Of a stretch of DNA of 16,364 nucleotides, positions 6,643-14,432 are shown piece after piece. The translations under genes and the position numbers were made by a program. Positions within the stretch are counted from its first letter, which is position 1, and each line of letters starts with the position of its first letter. Under the pieces are notes generated by a model. That model searched no databases and had not been told where the DNA came from. It saw only the letters and a program-made list of their open reading frames with translations. Source of the stretch: an uncultured Blautia sp. (GTDB lineage Bacteria; Bacillota; Clostridia; Lachnospirales; Lachnospiraceae); assembly GCA_934409175.1 (NCBI GenBank), contig CAKRVX010000041.1:1-16364 (forward strand), given 5' to 3'.

Positions 6643-8259
6643 TCAGTCCAGTTCTCTCACTACTTTACGTACCGGCAGTACAAATGTCGGAGATACAGAT
6701 AATTCATCGATCCCCATTCTGACAAATCGTTCTGTCAGTGTTGTGTCTGCTCCAAGTTCTCCGCAGATACCTGCCCATATACCCTCTTTATGTGCATTAT
6801 CAATAACCATCTGAATCATCCGCAAAACCGCCTCATGATGAGAATCATATATATTATCAAGTTTTGCATTCTGACGGTCAATTGCCAGTGTATACTGTGT
6901 CAGATCATTGGTTCCGATACTGAAGAAATCAACCTCCTTCGCCAGGAGATCACTGATCATAACCGCTGCCGGTGTTTCAATCATAACACCCTGTTCTACG
7001 TCATCCTTAAATGGAACTCCCTGATCAGCCAGTTCTTTCTTTACCTCTGCTACAATCGCCTTGATCTGCTTTACCTCTGTCACAGAAATGATCATCGGAT
7101 ACATGATAGAAATATTCCCATATACGCTGGCTCTGAAAAGTGCACGAAGCTGTGTCTTAAACACTTCCGGCCTGTCCAGGCAGATACGGATAGCACGATA
7201 ACCCATGGCCGGATTCTCTTCATGTTCCATATCAAAGTAACCAATCTGCTTGTCTGCACCTATATCCAGTGTACGGATGATCACTTTCTTGCCTGCCATA
7301 TTCTGCGCTACCGCTTTATAAATCTGAAACTGTTCTTCCTCTGTAGGATAATTGTCTTTCTCCAGATAAATAAACTCACTTCTGAAAAGGCCGATACCTT
7401 CTGCATCATTTGCAAGAACGCTTGCCACATCTCCCGTGCTTCCGATGTTTGCATAAAGATGAATCTTGTGTCCGCTCTTTGTCTCTGTAGTTTTGCCTTT
7501 TAATTCTTTGAGCATTGCTCTCTGGCGTAATTCTTCATCCTTCTGATCCTGATATTTCTTCAGTGTATCCGCATCCGGGTCCACGATAAGTGAACCATTC
7601 CTGCCGTCTACAACTGCCACCTTTCCATCCATGCTTTCATCATACTCAATATTGATCAAAGCCGGGATATTCATAGTTCTTGCAAGGATCGCCGTATGGG
7701 AATTGGAGGAACCCTTTCTTGTAACAAATGCAAGCACTTTACTCTTATCCATCTGTACAGTCTCACTTGGTGCCAGATCTTCTGCAACAATAATAGACGG
7801 TTCAGCTGCGTCCATGTCTCCATCCTCATGTCCGGATAACACACGTACCAGACGGTCCGAAATATCCTTCACATCTGCTGCTCTTGCTTTCATATAATCA
7901 TCATCCATCTGTGCAAACATGGCTGCAAAGTTATCTCCTGTGGTTGCTACCGCATATTCAGCATTAACGCTCTCTGTACGGATAATGTTATGGACAGAAT
8001 CCAGATAGTCCTCATCATCCAGCATCATCTGATGCACTTCAAAGATTGCAGCTCCGGACTCCCCAACTTCCTGAAGTGCTTTATCATACAGCTTCTGAAG
8101 CTGCGCCACCGCTTTTTCCTTTGCTTCCTGTACACGTGCGATCTCAGCTTCCGGATTTTCTACTTTTATACGTTTTACACTTGTGTCTGCTTTCTGCAGA
8201 ATAGAAATCCTGCCAATGGCAATTCCGGAAAATACAGACTTTCCCTCTAATACTCTCAT
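6643..8259 (-). CDS. ptsI: Phosphoenolpyruvate-protein phosphotransferase (PTS enzyme I)
   Basis: Cytosolic enzyme I: takes phosphate from phosphoenolpyruvate onto a histidine and passes it to HPr, powering PTS sugar uptake. The 538-residue product carries the N-terminal helical HPr-binding domain, the phosphorylated histidine H188 in NSHTAILAR, and the PEP-utilising TIM barrel. The barrel shows R293 (LFRSEF), R329 (IIRTLDIGADK), E428 (IETPAA), N451/D452 (IGTNDLTQY) and the acid-base C499 (GICGE). GSSNSHT replaces the usual GGxTSHT before the histidine. It is slightly shorter than the roughly 570-residue classical enzyme, as in many Clostridia. ATG start with AAGGAG ten bases upstream. No ptsH is adjacent: the gene stands alone between its own promoter and terminator. 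Confidence 0.96.
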   Translation of the reverse strand: MRVLEGKSVFSGIAIGRISILQKADTSVKRIKVENPEAEIARVQEAKEKAVAQLQKLYDKALQEVGESGAAIFEVHQMMLDDEDYLDSVHNIIRTESVNAEYAVATTGDNFAAMFAQMDDDYMKARAADVKDISDRLVRVLSGHEDGDMDAAEPSIIVAEDLAPSETVQMDKSKVLAFVTRKGSSNSHTAILARTMNIPALINIEYDESMDGKVAVVDGRNGSLIVDPDADTLKKYQDQKDEELRQRAMLKELKGKTTETKSGHKIHLYANIGSTGDVASVLANDAEGIGLFRSEFIYLEKDNYPTEEEQFQIYKAVAQNMAGKKVIIRTLDIGADKQIGYFDMEHEENPAMGYRAIRICLDRPEVFKTQLRALFRASVYGNISIMYPMIISVTEVKQIKAIVAEVKKELADQGVPFKDDVEQGVMIETPAAVMISDLLAKEVDFFSIGTNDLTQYTLAIDRQNAKLDNIYDSHHEAVLRMIQMVIDNAHKEGIWAGICGELGADTTLTERFVRMGIDELSVSPTFVLPVRKVVRELD

Positions 8260-8317
8260 TGTCCCTGTTCTCCTTATAAAAGATTATTTTTAATAATGTT
8301 CCATAAAATTTTCATAT

Positions 8318-8346
8318 ATTATAGCACAGCCTGTATCAAATATACT
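8318..8346 (-). promoter_or_regulatory. Promoter for ptsI
   Basis: A perfect TATAAT (8318-8323) with a TG extension (TGTGCTATAAT) lies about 58 bases before the ptsI start codon. The -35 position (AGTATA at 8341-8346) matches poorly, so the promoter probably relies on the extended -10. No convincing catabolite-response (cre) site was seen. Confidence 0.6.
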
Positions 8347-8370
8347 ATCCTTATTTTTACATTTTTCCTA

Positions 8371-8641
8371 TTATTTAAGCACTTTTTTTGATTTAATTCT
8401 CATATCTGCGATTTTTCGCTTCAAAATCAGGTACAGTAAACATGAAATCGTTCCCATGATGACTGTTTTTCCTCCCAAAATGATCTGTTTGGTATGATCT
8501 GCTGATTTGGAAAGCATCAGATAAAGTTTATCATCACCCTTCATAAAGGCGCCATTACCATGCAGGACATCCCAGGCGGAGATTCTACTTTCCTTATCTC
8601 CCTGTCAGTAACTGGAATTTTTTAAATATGTACTTTTTCAT
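8371..8641 (-). pseudogene. Frameshifted remnant of a small single-pass membrane protein gene
   Basis: This fills most of the 480-base gap between ptsI and the ABC operon. On the minus strand ATG 8641 opens a frame reading MKKYIFKKFQLLTGR before TAA (8594-8596). Skipping one base near 8599 joins a second open frame (8598-8371, 75 codons) reading DKESRISAWDVLHGNGAF, then a hydrophilic stretch, one hydrophobic segment (ILGGKTVIMGTISCLLYLIL) and a basic tail (KRKIADMRIKSKKVLK). The merged product would be about 90 residues. Neither frame alone has a start with a ribosome binding site; the ATG follows directly on the upstream terminator's U-run. I do not recognise the family. The most likely reading is a decayed gene; a programmed frameshift is less likely. 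Confidence 0.45.
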
Positions 8642-8644
8642 AAT

Positions 8645-8694
8645 ATAAAAAACGGACCTGAGATATAAAGTTTCTTATATCTCTAGTCCGTTTT
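8645..8694 (-). terminator. Intrinsic terminator of the ABC exporter operon
   Basis: On the minus strand AAACGGAC/GTCCGTTT and GAGATATAA/TTATATCTC form a long stem with one 2x2 internal loop, followed by six U (8647-8652). It begins about 45 bases after the permease stop codon and ends the four-gene operon. Confidence 0.9.
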
Positions 8695-8738
8695 CATCTG
8701 TTGTTCTGATTCAGCAGTCTGCTGAACTCTCCTGGTAA

Positions 8739-10001
8739 TTATTCACTTCTTAATGCATCAATAGGATTCAGATTCGCTGCTTTCACAGAAGGAAGCAATC
8801 CAAATACTACACCGATCACTGTGGAAAACAATACTGCTATCACAATAGACGGAATGCTGATGGCAGTAGGTGATCCGGTTACTTTACCTACCACCTTTGA
8901 CAGTCCGATTCCGGTTATGACACCAATGATGCCCCCAATACTCGTAAGCACGGAAGCCTCTGTCAGAAACTGTCCCAGGATTGTCTTTTTACGGGCCCCG
9001 ATAGCTTTTTTCAGGCCAATTTCCTTAGTACGCTCCGTAACAGATACCAGCATAATATTCATAACTCCGATTCCACCTACAAGCAAAGAAATACTTGCAA
9101 TCCAGATCAACTGATTATTAGTACTCTCGCTCAGCTTCTGCATGTTTCTAACCTGTTTCATAATATCATCTGCCTTGTAACTCATGCTTGATTTGGCGCC
9201 ATTGGCAGAAGCAGGAATGGATTCATTCAGCACATCTGCCGCTGCATTTCCTGCTGTGCTCATATTGTCTGTGCTGTCTGCCTTGATCACCGCATTCTGG
9301 GGCACATCAAATTTAAATGATATAGGCCAGCATGTATCCGGAATCATCACACTTCCCACCATATTCTCCATATACTGGTAATACTCATTAATATCGCTGA
9401 TAGTCGGCTGATAATTCTCATCCTGACGGATCACACCCACTACTGTATAAGGCTCCTGATTGATTTCTACAGTCTTGCCAACAGGATTCTCTGAAGGAAA
9501 CAGATTCTGCGCTGCATTATCATCAATAAGAGCTACTTTACTGTAATTCTTATAATCATCTTTTACAAAACCTCTTCCTGACTGAACCACATATCCACAG
9601 GTATTCAGATAATTTACATCAATACCGTAAACGCTTCCGCCCTGCAGGCTGTTGTTATTATTATAAATATTGGCACTGGTACTGTTATAGAAAAATGTTG
9701 CATTTTCTACATGGTCCAGATCACGTACCGAATCCTTCACATCATCTGAAAGAACCGGAGTTGTACTGGAAGAAGAACCATAATCTGTATCATACTGATT
9801 ATCTCCATCATAAAGATAAATATTTACTGTATTGGATCCTGCACCGATCAGGTCTTCCTTAATCTGCTCACTGGTTCCTTTGATAGTAGAAACAATGGCA
9901 ATAATCGATGCAATACCAATAATGATACCCAGCATGGTCAGGAAGGATCTCATCATATGTGACCATATTCCCTGAAAAGCCAGGCGTATATTTTCAATCA
10001 T
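8739..10001 (-). CDS. ABC transporter permease, MacB/FtsX type
   Basis: Inner-membrane permease of a MacB-like ABC system (mechanotransmission type VII fold), which works with the ATPase and adaptor proteins of the same operon. The 420 residues show one N-terminal membrane helix (about 19-39), a large extracytoplasmic domain (about 42-295) and three C-terminal helices (about 299-319, 349-368, 382-405). The conserved cytoplasmic coupling loop ERTKEIGLKKAIGARKKTI (about 323-341) and the closing LPSVKAANLNPIDALRSE are textbook for the family. The outer domain has a Ser/Asn-rich patch (about 75-120). ATG start with AAGGGAG seven bases upstream, 18 bases after the second adaptor's stop. The cargo is unknown; relatives move peptides, antibiotics, lipids or cell-surface factors. 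Confidence 0.95.
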   Translation of the reverse strand: MIENIRLAFQGIWSHMMRSFLTMLGIIIGIASIIAIVSTIKGTSEQIKEDLIGAGSNTVNIYLYDGDNQYDTDYGSSSSTTPVLSDDVKDSVRDLDHVENATFFYNSTSANIYNNNNSLQGGSVYGIDVNYLNTCGYVVQSGRGFVKDDYKNYSKVALIDDNAAQNLFPSENPVGKTVEINQEPYTVVGVIRQDENYQPTISDINEYYQYMENMVGSVMIPDTCWPISFKFDVPQNAVIKADSTDNMSTAGNAAADVLNESIPASANGAKSSMSYKADDIMKQVRNMQKLSESTNNQLIWIASISLLVGGIGVMNIMLVSVTERTKEIGLKKAIGARKKTILGQFLTEASVLTSIGGIIGVITGIGLSKVVGKVTGSPTAISIPSIVIAVLFSTVIGVVFGLLPSVKAANLNPIDALRSE

Positions 10002-10019
10002 AAAATTTCTCCCTTCTTA

Positions 10020-12014
10020 TCAATAACCATACATGTCATTTATCGAAACCTCTTTTGTCTTCGCTCCCTCTACCACATCTTTACCATATGGAAATGCGAG
10101 AAGATCGTCTGAACTGATGCCGTCCTTTACAATAACACTGTAGCCGCTGTCAACCGTAGCTCCCACTACAATTTCCTGCTTTTTCAGAACACCTTTGTCA
10201 TCTTTGTAAACATAATTTTTTCCATTCTCACTGCGTACAAAAGCTTTCTGAATGACCATGCTGCCACTGTCTGCAGATGCCTGGTAACTGATAGATACAT
10301 AATCCTGATCTTCCAGCTGAAGACTCTTATCTGTTACCACAGCAGTAAATGCATAATAAGATACATTCGGATTACTGTCATACCCATAACTATTGGAACT
10401 AACCGGATATTCTGAGACGTCCAGTACTTTCGCTTCAAAAGAACCGCTTGTATAACTGGTACAGTTAAGGATTGTTCCTTCCTTGATATCATCAAGCATC
10501 AATTCGCTGACAGAACCTATAACATAAAAACCATCAGCACTTTTAACTTTAATCAATGCTTTCCCATCCGTTGTAGTTCCGCTGGTTACATCTCCCACAT
10601 AGGAAACTGTTCCATCCAGCTTACTGTTGATCAGTTTTTTTGATGCTTTCTTTTCAAGCTGTGTGATTTTGATATCGCTTTCCTGAATGTCCAGTTTCAG
10701 GCTTGCAATCTTACTTTTCTGATACTTGATGGCATCCTCCCGGGAAACAGTAGTTCCAGAATCGTCAATAGCATCTCCTCCGTCATCCGGAATATCGCCA
10801 TCTGTCGGTTCATCATTATTATCATATTTGTTTGCATCATCCAGCGTAAATTCTACTTCTGAAAACTCATATACAGGTTTTTCAAGAAGGCTTCCATTGA
10901 TCAGATAATAACCCGTACAGGATTCCTTCCTGTTCTCATAATCAGAAATCGTATCATCTTTGTGAAACTCCAGCTGATACCAGTATCCACCCTGATGTAC
11001 GACTTTTGTGCCATCCGGGCTGTATCCTGCCAGTTTATTGAAAAATCCACCTGTTACCGTTACTTTCCCTTTTGCGCTGCTGCAAAGAAAGACATATGGA
11101 TCATTCTGAGTTCCACTTCCTGTAAACGGAATGGAATTTTCATCAAGTTTCTGATAAAATGGTTCATTTCCATCTGTAATGTTAGGATCGCCTTTCGTAT
11201 AATAAGGATCAAAAGATGTTATGTGATCATCCACTACCGGTGTTGGCGTCGGAGAAAGCTGTGGAGTATCATCACCGCCGGAATTAAAAGAATTATTATT
11301 CTCCCCGTCTCCGAATTCACTGGCCGACGGATCTGTATAAGACGGTGACTCATTTATACTTTCGCTATCTGTCGATCCATCATCTGTATTTTCCATATTA
11401 TCACCAGATGAAGCCGCACTGTCAGATCCTCCATCTGTAAATGCAGAGAGAAGATATGGCTGAATTGCCATGGCCAGATAATTTCCTGACAGATCTGCTG
11501 CGGACGACATTGTATTATCCGGTACCATATCATCATCAGAACTGTTATCAGTGTCCGTAGACGAATTTAATGAACTGTCAGTATCTGCATCTGCTCCACT
11601 GTCCGTCTCCTCCACAGGTCCTCCATTCTGAAGGCTGGCCAGGCGGTTCACTGCTGTCGTAAGATCCTGTTCCTGTTTCTGCTTTTTCAGTTTGGCTATA
11701 TTTAATTCCATCTCTACCAGAGTGGTATCAAAAGAAATCAGGGGATCTCCCTTTTTTACACTGTCTCCCTTCGAAACATATACCTGATCTATTACAAGAT
11801 CCTTATCTCCTGTAACCGTCTGTGTAGCGCTGGATGAAACCTGTCCATCCAGTGTAGTACTCTGCTGATAATACTCCTGAAGTAATCCGCTTACCGGAGT
11901 AACCCCTACCTCTTTCTGACTGTTTTTTCTCAACTGCATCAATCCGGCGCCGATTCCTGTTCCGGCTACTGCCACCACCAGAACACCGGCGATGATTTTT
12001 TTCACCTTACCCAT
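10020..12014 (-). CDS. Membrane-fusion (HlyD/MacA-like) adaptor with a large insertion
   Basis: Second adaptor of the ABC operon, 664 residues, much longer than the usual 350-450. One N-terminal membrane helix (about 6-27) is followed by the first half of a lipoyl-like domain (about 67-95, VYVSKGDSVKKGDPLISFD) and one coiled-coil helix (about 97-130). A roughly 290-residue insertion (131-424) comes next. The return helix is 425-460, the second lipoyl half 462-490 (LDGTVSYVGDV), then barrel and membrane-proximal domains. The insertion begins Asp/Ser/Asn-rich, has a Pro-Thr run (SPTPTP, 254-259), a folded-looking part (about 296-395, GSGTQNDPYVFL... with many aromatics and two Cys) and ends acidic (400-420). 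It therefore sits at the tip of the helical hairpin. ATG with GAGGTGA five bases upstream; four bases after the ATPase stop. Confidence 0.88.
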   Translation of the reverse strand: MGKVKKIIAGVLVVAVAGTGIGAGLMQLRKNSQKEVGVTPVSGLLQEYYQQSTTLDGQVSSSATQTVTGDKDLVIDQVYVSKGDSVKKGDPLISFDTTLVEMELNIAKLKKQKQEQDLTTAVNRLASLQNGGPVEETDSGADADTDSSLNSSTDTDNSSDDDMVPDNTMSSAADLSGNYLAMAIQPYLLSAFTDGGSDSAASSGDNMENTDDGSTDSESINESPSYTDPSASEFGDGENNNSFNSGGDDTPQLSPTPTPVVDDHITSFDPYYTKGDPNITDGNEPFYQKLDENSIPFTGSGTQNDPYVFLCSSAKGKVTVTGGFFNKLAGYSPDGTKVVHQGGYWYQLEFHKDDTISDYENRKESCTGYYLINGSLLEKPVYEFSEVEFTLDDANKYDNNDEPTDGDIPDDGGDAIDDSGTTVSREDAIKYQKSKIASLKLDIQESDIKITQLEKKASKKLINSKLDGTVSYVGDVTSGTTTDGKALIKVKSADGFYVIGSVSELMLDDIKEGTILNCTSYTSGSFEAKVLDVSEYPVSSNSYGYDSNPNVSYYAFTAVVTDKSLQLEDQDYVSISYQASADSGSMVIQKAFVRSENGKNYVYKDDKGVLKKQEIVVGATVDSGYSVIVKDGISSDDLLAFPYGKDVVEGAKTKEVSINDMYGY

Positions 12015-12018
12015 GGAA

Positions 12019-12690
12019 TCACCTCTTTTCCTGAAGAATGCCGTCTTTTATTGTCACTACACGTTTAGCATGAGCAGCTATATCTGCATCATGAGTGATC
12101 ATCAGAACAGACACTCCTTCCTCATTCAGTTTCTGAAAAAGTTCCATTACCTGAGCACCTGATTTACTGTCCAGTGCACCAGTTGGTTCATCTGCAAGAA
12201 GCAGTTTCGGATTGTTTACAATCGCCCTTGCGATGGCAACCCTCTGCATCTGTCCGCCAGACAGCTGATTCGGCTTAAAATCAACCCTGTCAGCAAGCCC
12301 TACTCTGTCCAACGCTTTCAGCGCTCTTTCTCTGCGTTCCTTTTTCGGTACTTTGGCGTAATTAAGCGGCATTTCCACATTTGCCAGCGCACTCTGTTTC
12401 GGAAGAAGATGAAAGCTCTGAAAAACAAACCCGATCTTATTCAGGCGAATATCTGACATATCATTCTCAGAACAGGACATAATATCCTGTCCATCCAGAA
12501 AGAAACTGCCAGCAGTCTGTTTATCGAGACAGCCAATGATATTCATCAACGTCGTTTTACCGGAACCTGAAGGTCCCATAATTGCCACATATTCTCCTTC
12601 TTCCATAGAAAAATTTACGTCTTTTAATACCGGAACTTTCATTTTTCCCTGCTGATACTCTTTGTATATTCCCTTCAATTCCAGTATCAT
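12019..12690 (-). CDS. ABC transporter ATP-binding protein, MacB/LolD type
   Basis: Cytosolic ATPase that powers the export complex. All motifs are present in the 223 residues: Walker A GPSGSGKTT (39-47), Q-loop VFQSFHLLP (89-97), ABC signature LSGGQMQR (143-150), Walker B LLLADEP (163-169), D-loop GALD and H-loop H200 (MITHD). The FHLLP after the Q-loop and the early NIIGCLDKQTAG are characteristic of the LolD/MacB/FtsE-like export subfamily. The start ATG overlaps the stop of the first adaptor gene by four bases (ATGA) and has GGAGGG six bases upstream, so the genes are translationally coupled. The ATPase is a separate chain rather than fused to the permease as in Gram-negative MacB. Confidence 0.97.
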   Translation of the reverse strand: MILELKGIYKEYQQGKMKVPVLKDVNFSMEEGEYVAIMGPSGSGKTTLMNIIGCLDKQTAGSFFLDGQDIMSCSENDMSDIRLNKIGFVFQSFHLLPKQSALANVEMPLNYAKVPKKERRERALKALDRVGLADRVDFKPNQLSGGQMQRVAIARAIVNNPKLLLADEPTGALDSKSGAQVMELFQKLNEEGVSVLMITHDADIAAHAKRVVTIKDGILQEKR

Positions 12691-14180
12691 TCAATTCCCT
12701 CCGTATCTTCATCGCCGCTCATGCCAGGTGCCTCGTCCATAGGAATCATATCTTCATTGGAATCCAGGGGTTCATCTGAAGCATCTGAGGTGTCTGAAGT
12801 ATCTGAAGCATCTTCTGTTTCCGGCATCATATCCATAGTTGAACTCATGTCTGAGCCATCGCTTTCTCCCATTCCGTCAACTCCGTCCAGACCATCCAGA
12901 TTATCTGCTCCAAGAGAATCATCACCATTCAGCGTCTGTGTAATATCTCCCTCTTCTGTAGTTTCTCCTTCTTTCAGTGAGTCTGCAGGGAACGCAATGC
13001 TGTCCTTCTTTGTCAGTCCATCCACAATCTCATATTCCCCCAGATCATCATCATGTTTTCCAAGGGTAACATACCTTTTCTCAAGCTTTTTCTTATCATT
13101 TGCAGCCCATACATACGGTTCATTTGTATCTGCATCTACAATATAATAATCGCTGATCCACAGACCATCTTTCTGCTCATCCTGTCCGATATCCCGCTCT
13201 ATGTACACATGCTGTCCCAGCATCAGTCCTTCTGAAGAATCCAGTTCTACATAAAAAGGATAAGAAGTGGATGTTGTCTGATCATCCGAGCTTCCTCCCA
13301 TCATATAATCACTGTCTGTGCTGTCAGAAGTACCGTTATTTACATCAATAGAACCCATAGTTCCTTTCCAGGTCGTACTTTCATCTACTCTGGAACGTAT
13401 GATTACAGCCTCACCCGGAACAATAGAATCTCTGTTCTGTTCATTAACTTTACCTTTCACTCTGTACGCTCCGGTACTCAGAATTGTAATAAATGCTGAA
13501 CTGTCCGTACTTCCGGTTCCACTTTCGTCTCCGGAAGAAATATCCGAATCTGTACTGTCATCTACAGAATCACCATCATCACTGGTCATTTTTGATGTAT
13601 CGATTTTCTGAATAACACCATCTATCTCACTTCTTACCTCAGTATTCCCGGTTGCATTCTGCAGCTTCTCAATTTCAGCTTCTTTACTCTTCTGGCTATA
13701 TTCATTTTTCTTAAGATTCATCTTATTTGTTTCTATTTCAATAGTGTAGGAAAGCTGATCCTCAGCCTTGGCTTTCTGCTTCTCAGCCTGAAGAGTAACA
13801 ATCTGTTCGTTCAGACTTATTTCTTCATTTTTCAGTCTGTCCAGATCCAGCTGAGCCTGTTTCAAATCGTCCTGAATACTGCTTAGATCATATACAAAAA
13901 GGAGCTGTCCGGCTTTCACTTCATCACCGGTCTTTACCTGTACTTCCTTGACTTTACGTCCGCTTTCTATCTTTACATTTACCGTTTTCTGAGGTTCTAC
14001 CACACCTGCAAAACGATTGGTAGCTGCCGATTCAACACCAGTAAGAACACTTACCTTGGATACATACACCACTGAATCACCAGAATTCTCTGATCCCCGG
14101 CCGAAATGATACCATACACCCGTACCAATCCCACCTGCAGCGATAAGAATCCCCACAACGATAAGGATACGTTTCTTCAT
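12687..14180 (-). CDS. Membrane-fusion (HlyD/MacA-like) adaptor with acidic tail
   Basis: First gene of the ABC operon: a 497-residue adaptor that should sit on the outer face of the membrane and join the permease. One N-terminal membrane helix (about 4-24) precedes the first lipoyl half (about 60-97, VKTGDEVKAGQLLFVYD), a two-helix coiled coil (about 98-175) and the second lipoyl half (about 181-197 continuing at 228-236). Barrel and membrane-proximal domains follow (about 240-405). Two Asp/Ser-rich insertions interrupt the fold (about 198-228 and 283-305). Residues 404-497 form an unstructured tail with many Asp/Glu, several Met and short repeats (SDTSDTSDASD). ATG start with a perfect AAGGAGG five bases upstream. 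Family is secure; the role of the acidic tail (cation binding or wall contact) is open. Confidence 0.9.
   Translation of the reverse strand: MKKRILIVVGILIAAGGIGTGVWYHFGRGSENSGDSVVYVSKVSVLTGVESAATNRFAGVVEPQKTVNVKIESGRKVKEVQVKTGDEVKAGQLLFVYDLSSIQDDLKQAQLDLDRLKNEEISLNEQIVTLQAEKQKAKAEDQLSYTIEIETNKMNLKKNEYSQKSKEAEIEKLQNATGNTEVRSEIDGVIQKIDTSKMTSDDGDSVDDSTDSDISSGDESGTGSTDSSAFITILSTGAYRVKGKVNEQNRDSIVPGEAVIIRSRVDESTTWKGTMGSIDVNNGTSDSTDSDYMMGGSSDDQTTSTSYPFYVELDSSEGLMLGQHVYIERDIGQDEQKDGLWISDYYIVDADTNEPYVWAANDKKKLEKRYVTLGKHDDDLGEYEIVDGLTKKDSIAFPADSLKEGETTEEGDITQTLNGDDSLGADNLDGLDGVDGMGESDGSDMSSTMDMMPETEDASDTSDTSDASDEPLDSNEDMIPMDEAPGMSGDEDTEGIE
12775..12813. repeat. 9-bp tandem repeat coding the adaptor's SD-rich tail
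   Basis: Four consecutive 9-base units of the form tctgaRgyR (tctgaagca, tctgaggtg, tctgaagta, tctgaagca) plus a partial unit lie inside the first adaptor gene. They encode the SDA/SDT triplets of its acidic tail. Unit changes would stay in frame, so the tail length could vary between strains. Confidence 0.7.
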
Positions 14181-14221
14181 AGTTGCCTCCTTGCTGCTTT
14201 AATAATAACTGTGTCAGATAT

Positions 14222-14227
14222 ATTATA
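14222..14227 (-). promoter_or_regulatory. Candidate -10 box for the ABC exporter operon
   Basis: A perfect TATAAT on the minus strand about 42 bases before the start codon of the first adaptor gene, without a good -35 at the expected distance. An alternative is TGATATGAT (14266-14274), an extended -10 about 85 bases upstream of the start. A weak -35 suggests the operon may need an activator. Confidence 0.4.
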
Positions 14228-14315
14228 CATCATTTTATCTGTGCAGCTGAAATATTCACTTTCCTATCATATCAGATTCCACCTGAAAAAAAAAGCTTTC
14301 CATCCAATTGATGCG

Positions 14316-14334
14316 TTTTTCACAAATTTTTCAC
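14316..14334. repeat. Direct repeat TTTTTCAC in the divergent control region
   Basis: Two copies of TTTTTCAC (14316-14323 and 14327-14334) are spaced 11 bases start to start, one helical turn, between the ABC operon and the divergent lipoprotein gene. This layout is typical of tandem binding sites for response regulators of the OmpR/PhoB kind. No regulator gene is nearby in this window. Confidence 0.4.
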
Positions 14335-14371
14335 TATTTTTTTATGAAATTCATCTATTATTTATGCTTTT

Positions 14372-14400
14372 TTGACATCCAACAAAAAATCTGATAAAAT
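14372..14400 (+). promoter_or_regulatory. Promoter for the lipoprotein gene
   Basis: A perfect TTGACA (14372-14377), 17-base spacer and TAAAAT (14395-14400) with TG extension (TGATAAAAT). It is 32 bases before the lipoprotein start codon and is the best housekeeping promoter in the window. Confidence 0.85.
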
Positions 14401-14432
14401 ATATAGAAAGTACTGGAAAGGAAAAAATACGT

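Noticed and set aside
6790..7503. Long open frame (237 codons) on the plus strand, opposite ptsI
   Set aside because: It is antisense to a fully conserved enzyme I gene, its product is rich in Cys, His, Ile and Leu as expected of an antisense shadow, and it has no RBS or recognisable motif.
12721..13146. Plus-strand open frame with SEVSEVSEASS repeats
   Set aside because: The repeats are the complement of the codons for the acidic SD-rich tail of the adaptor on the minus strand; there is no independent evidence of translation.
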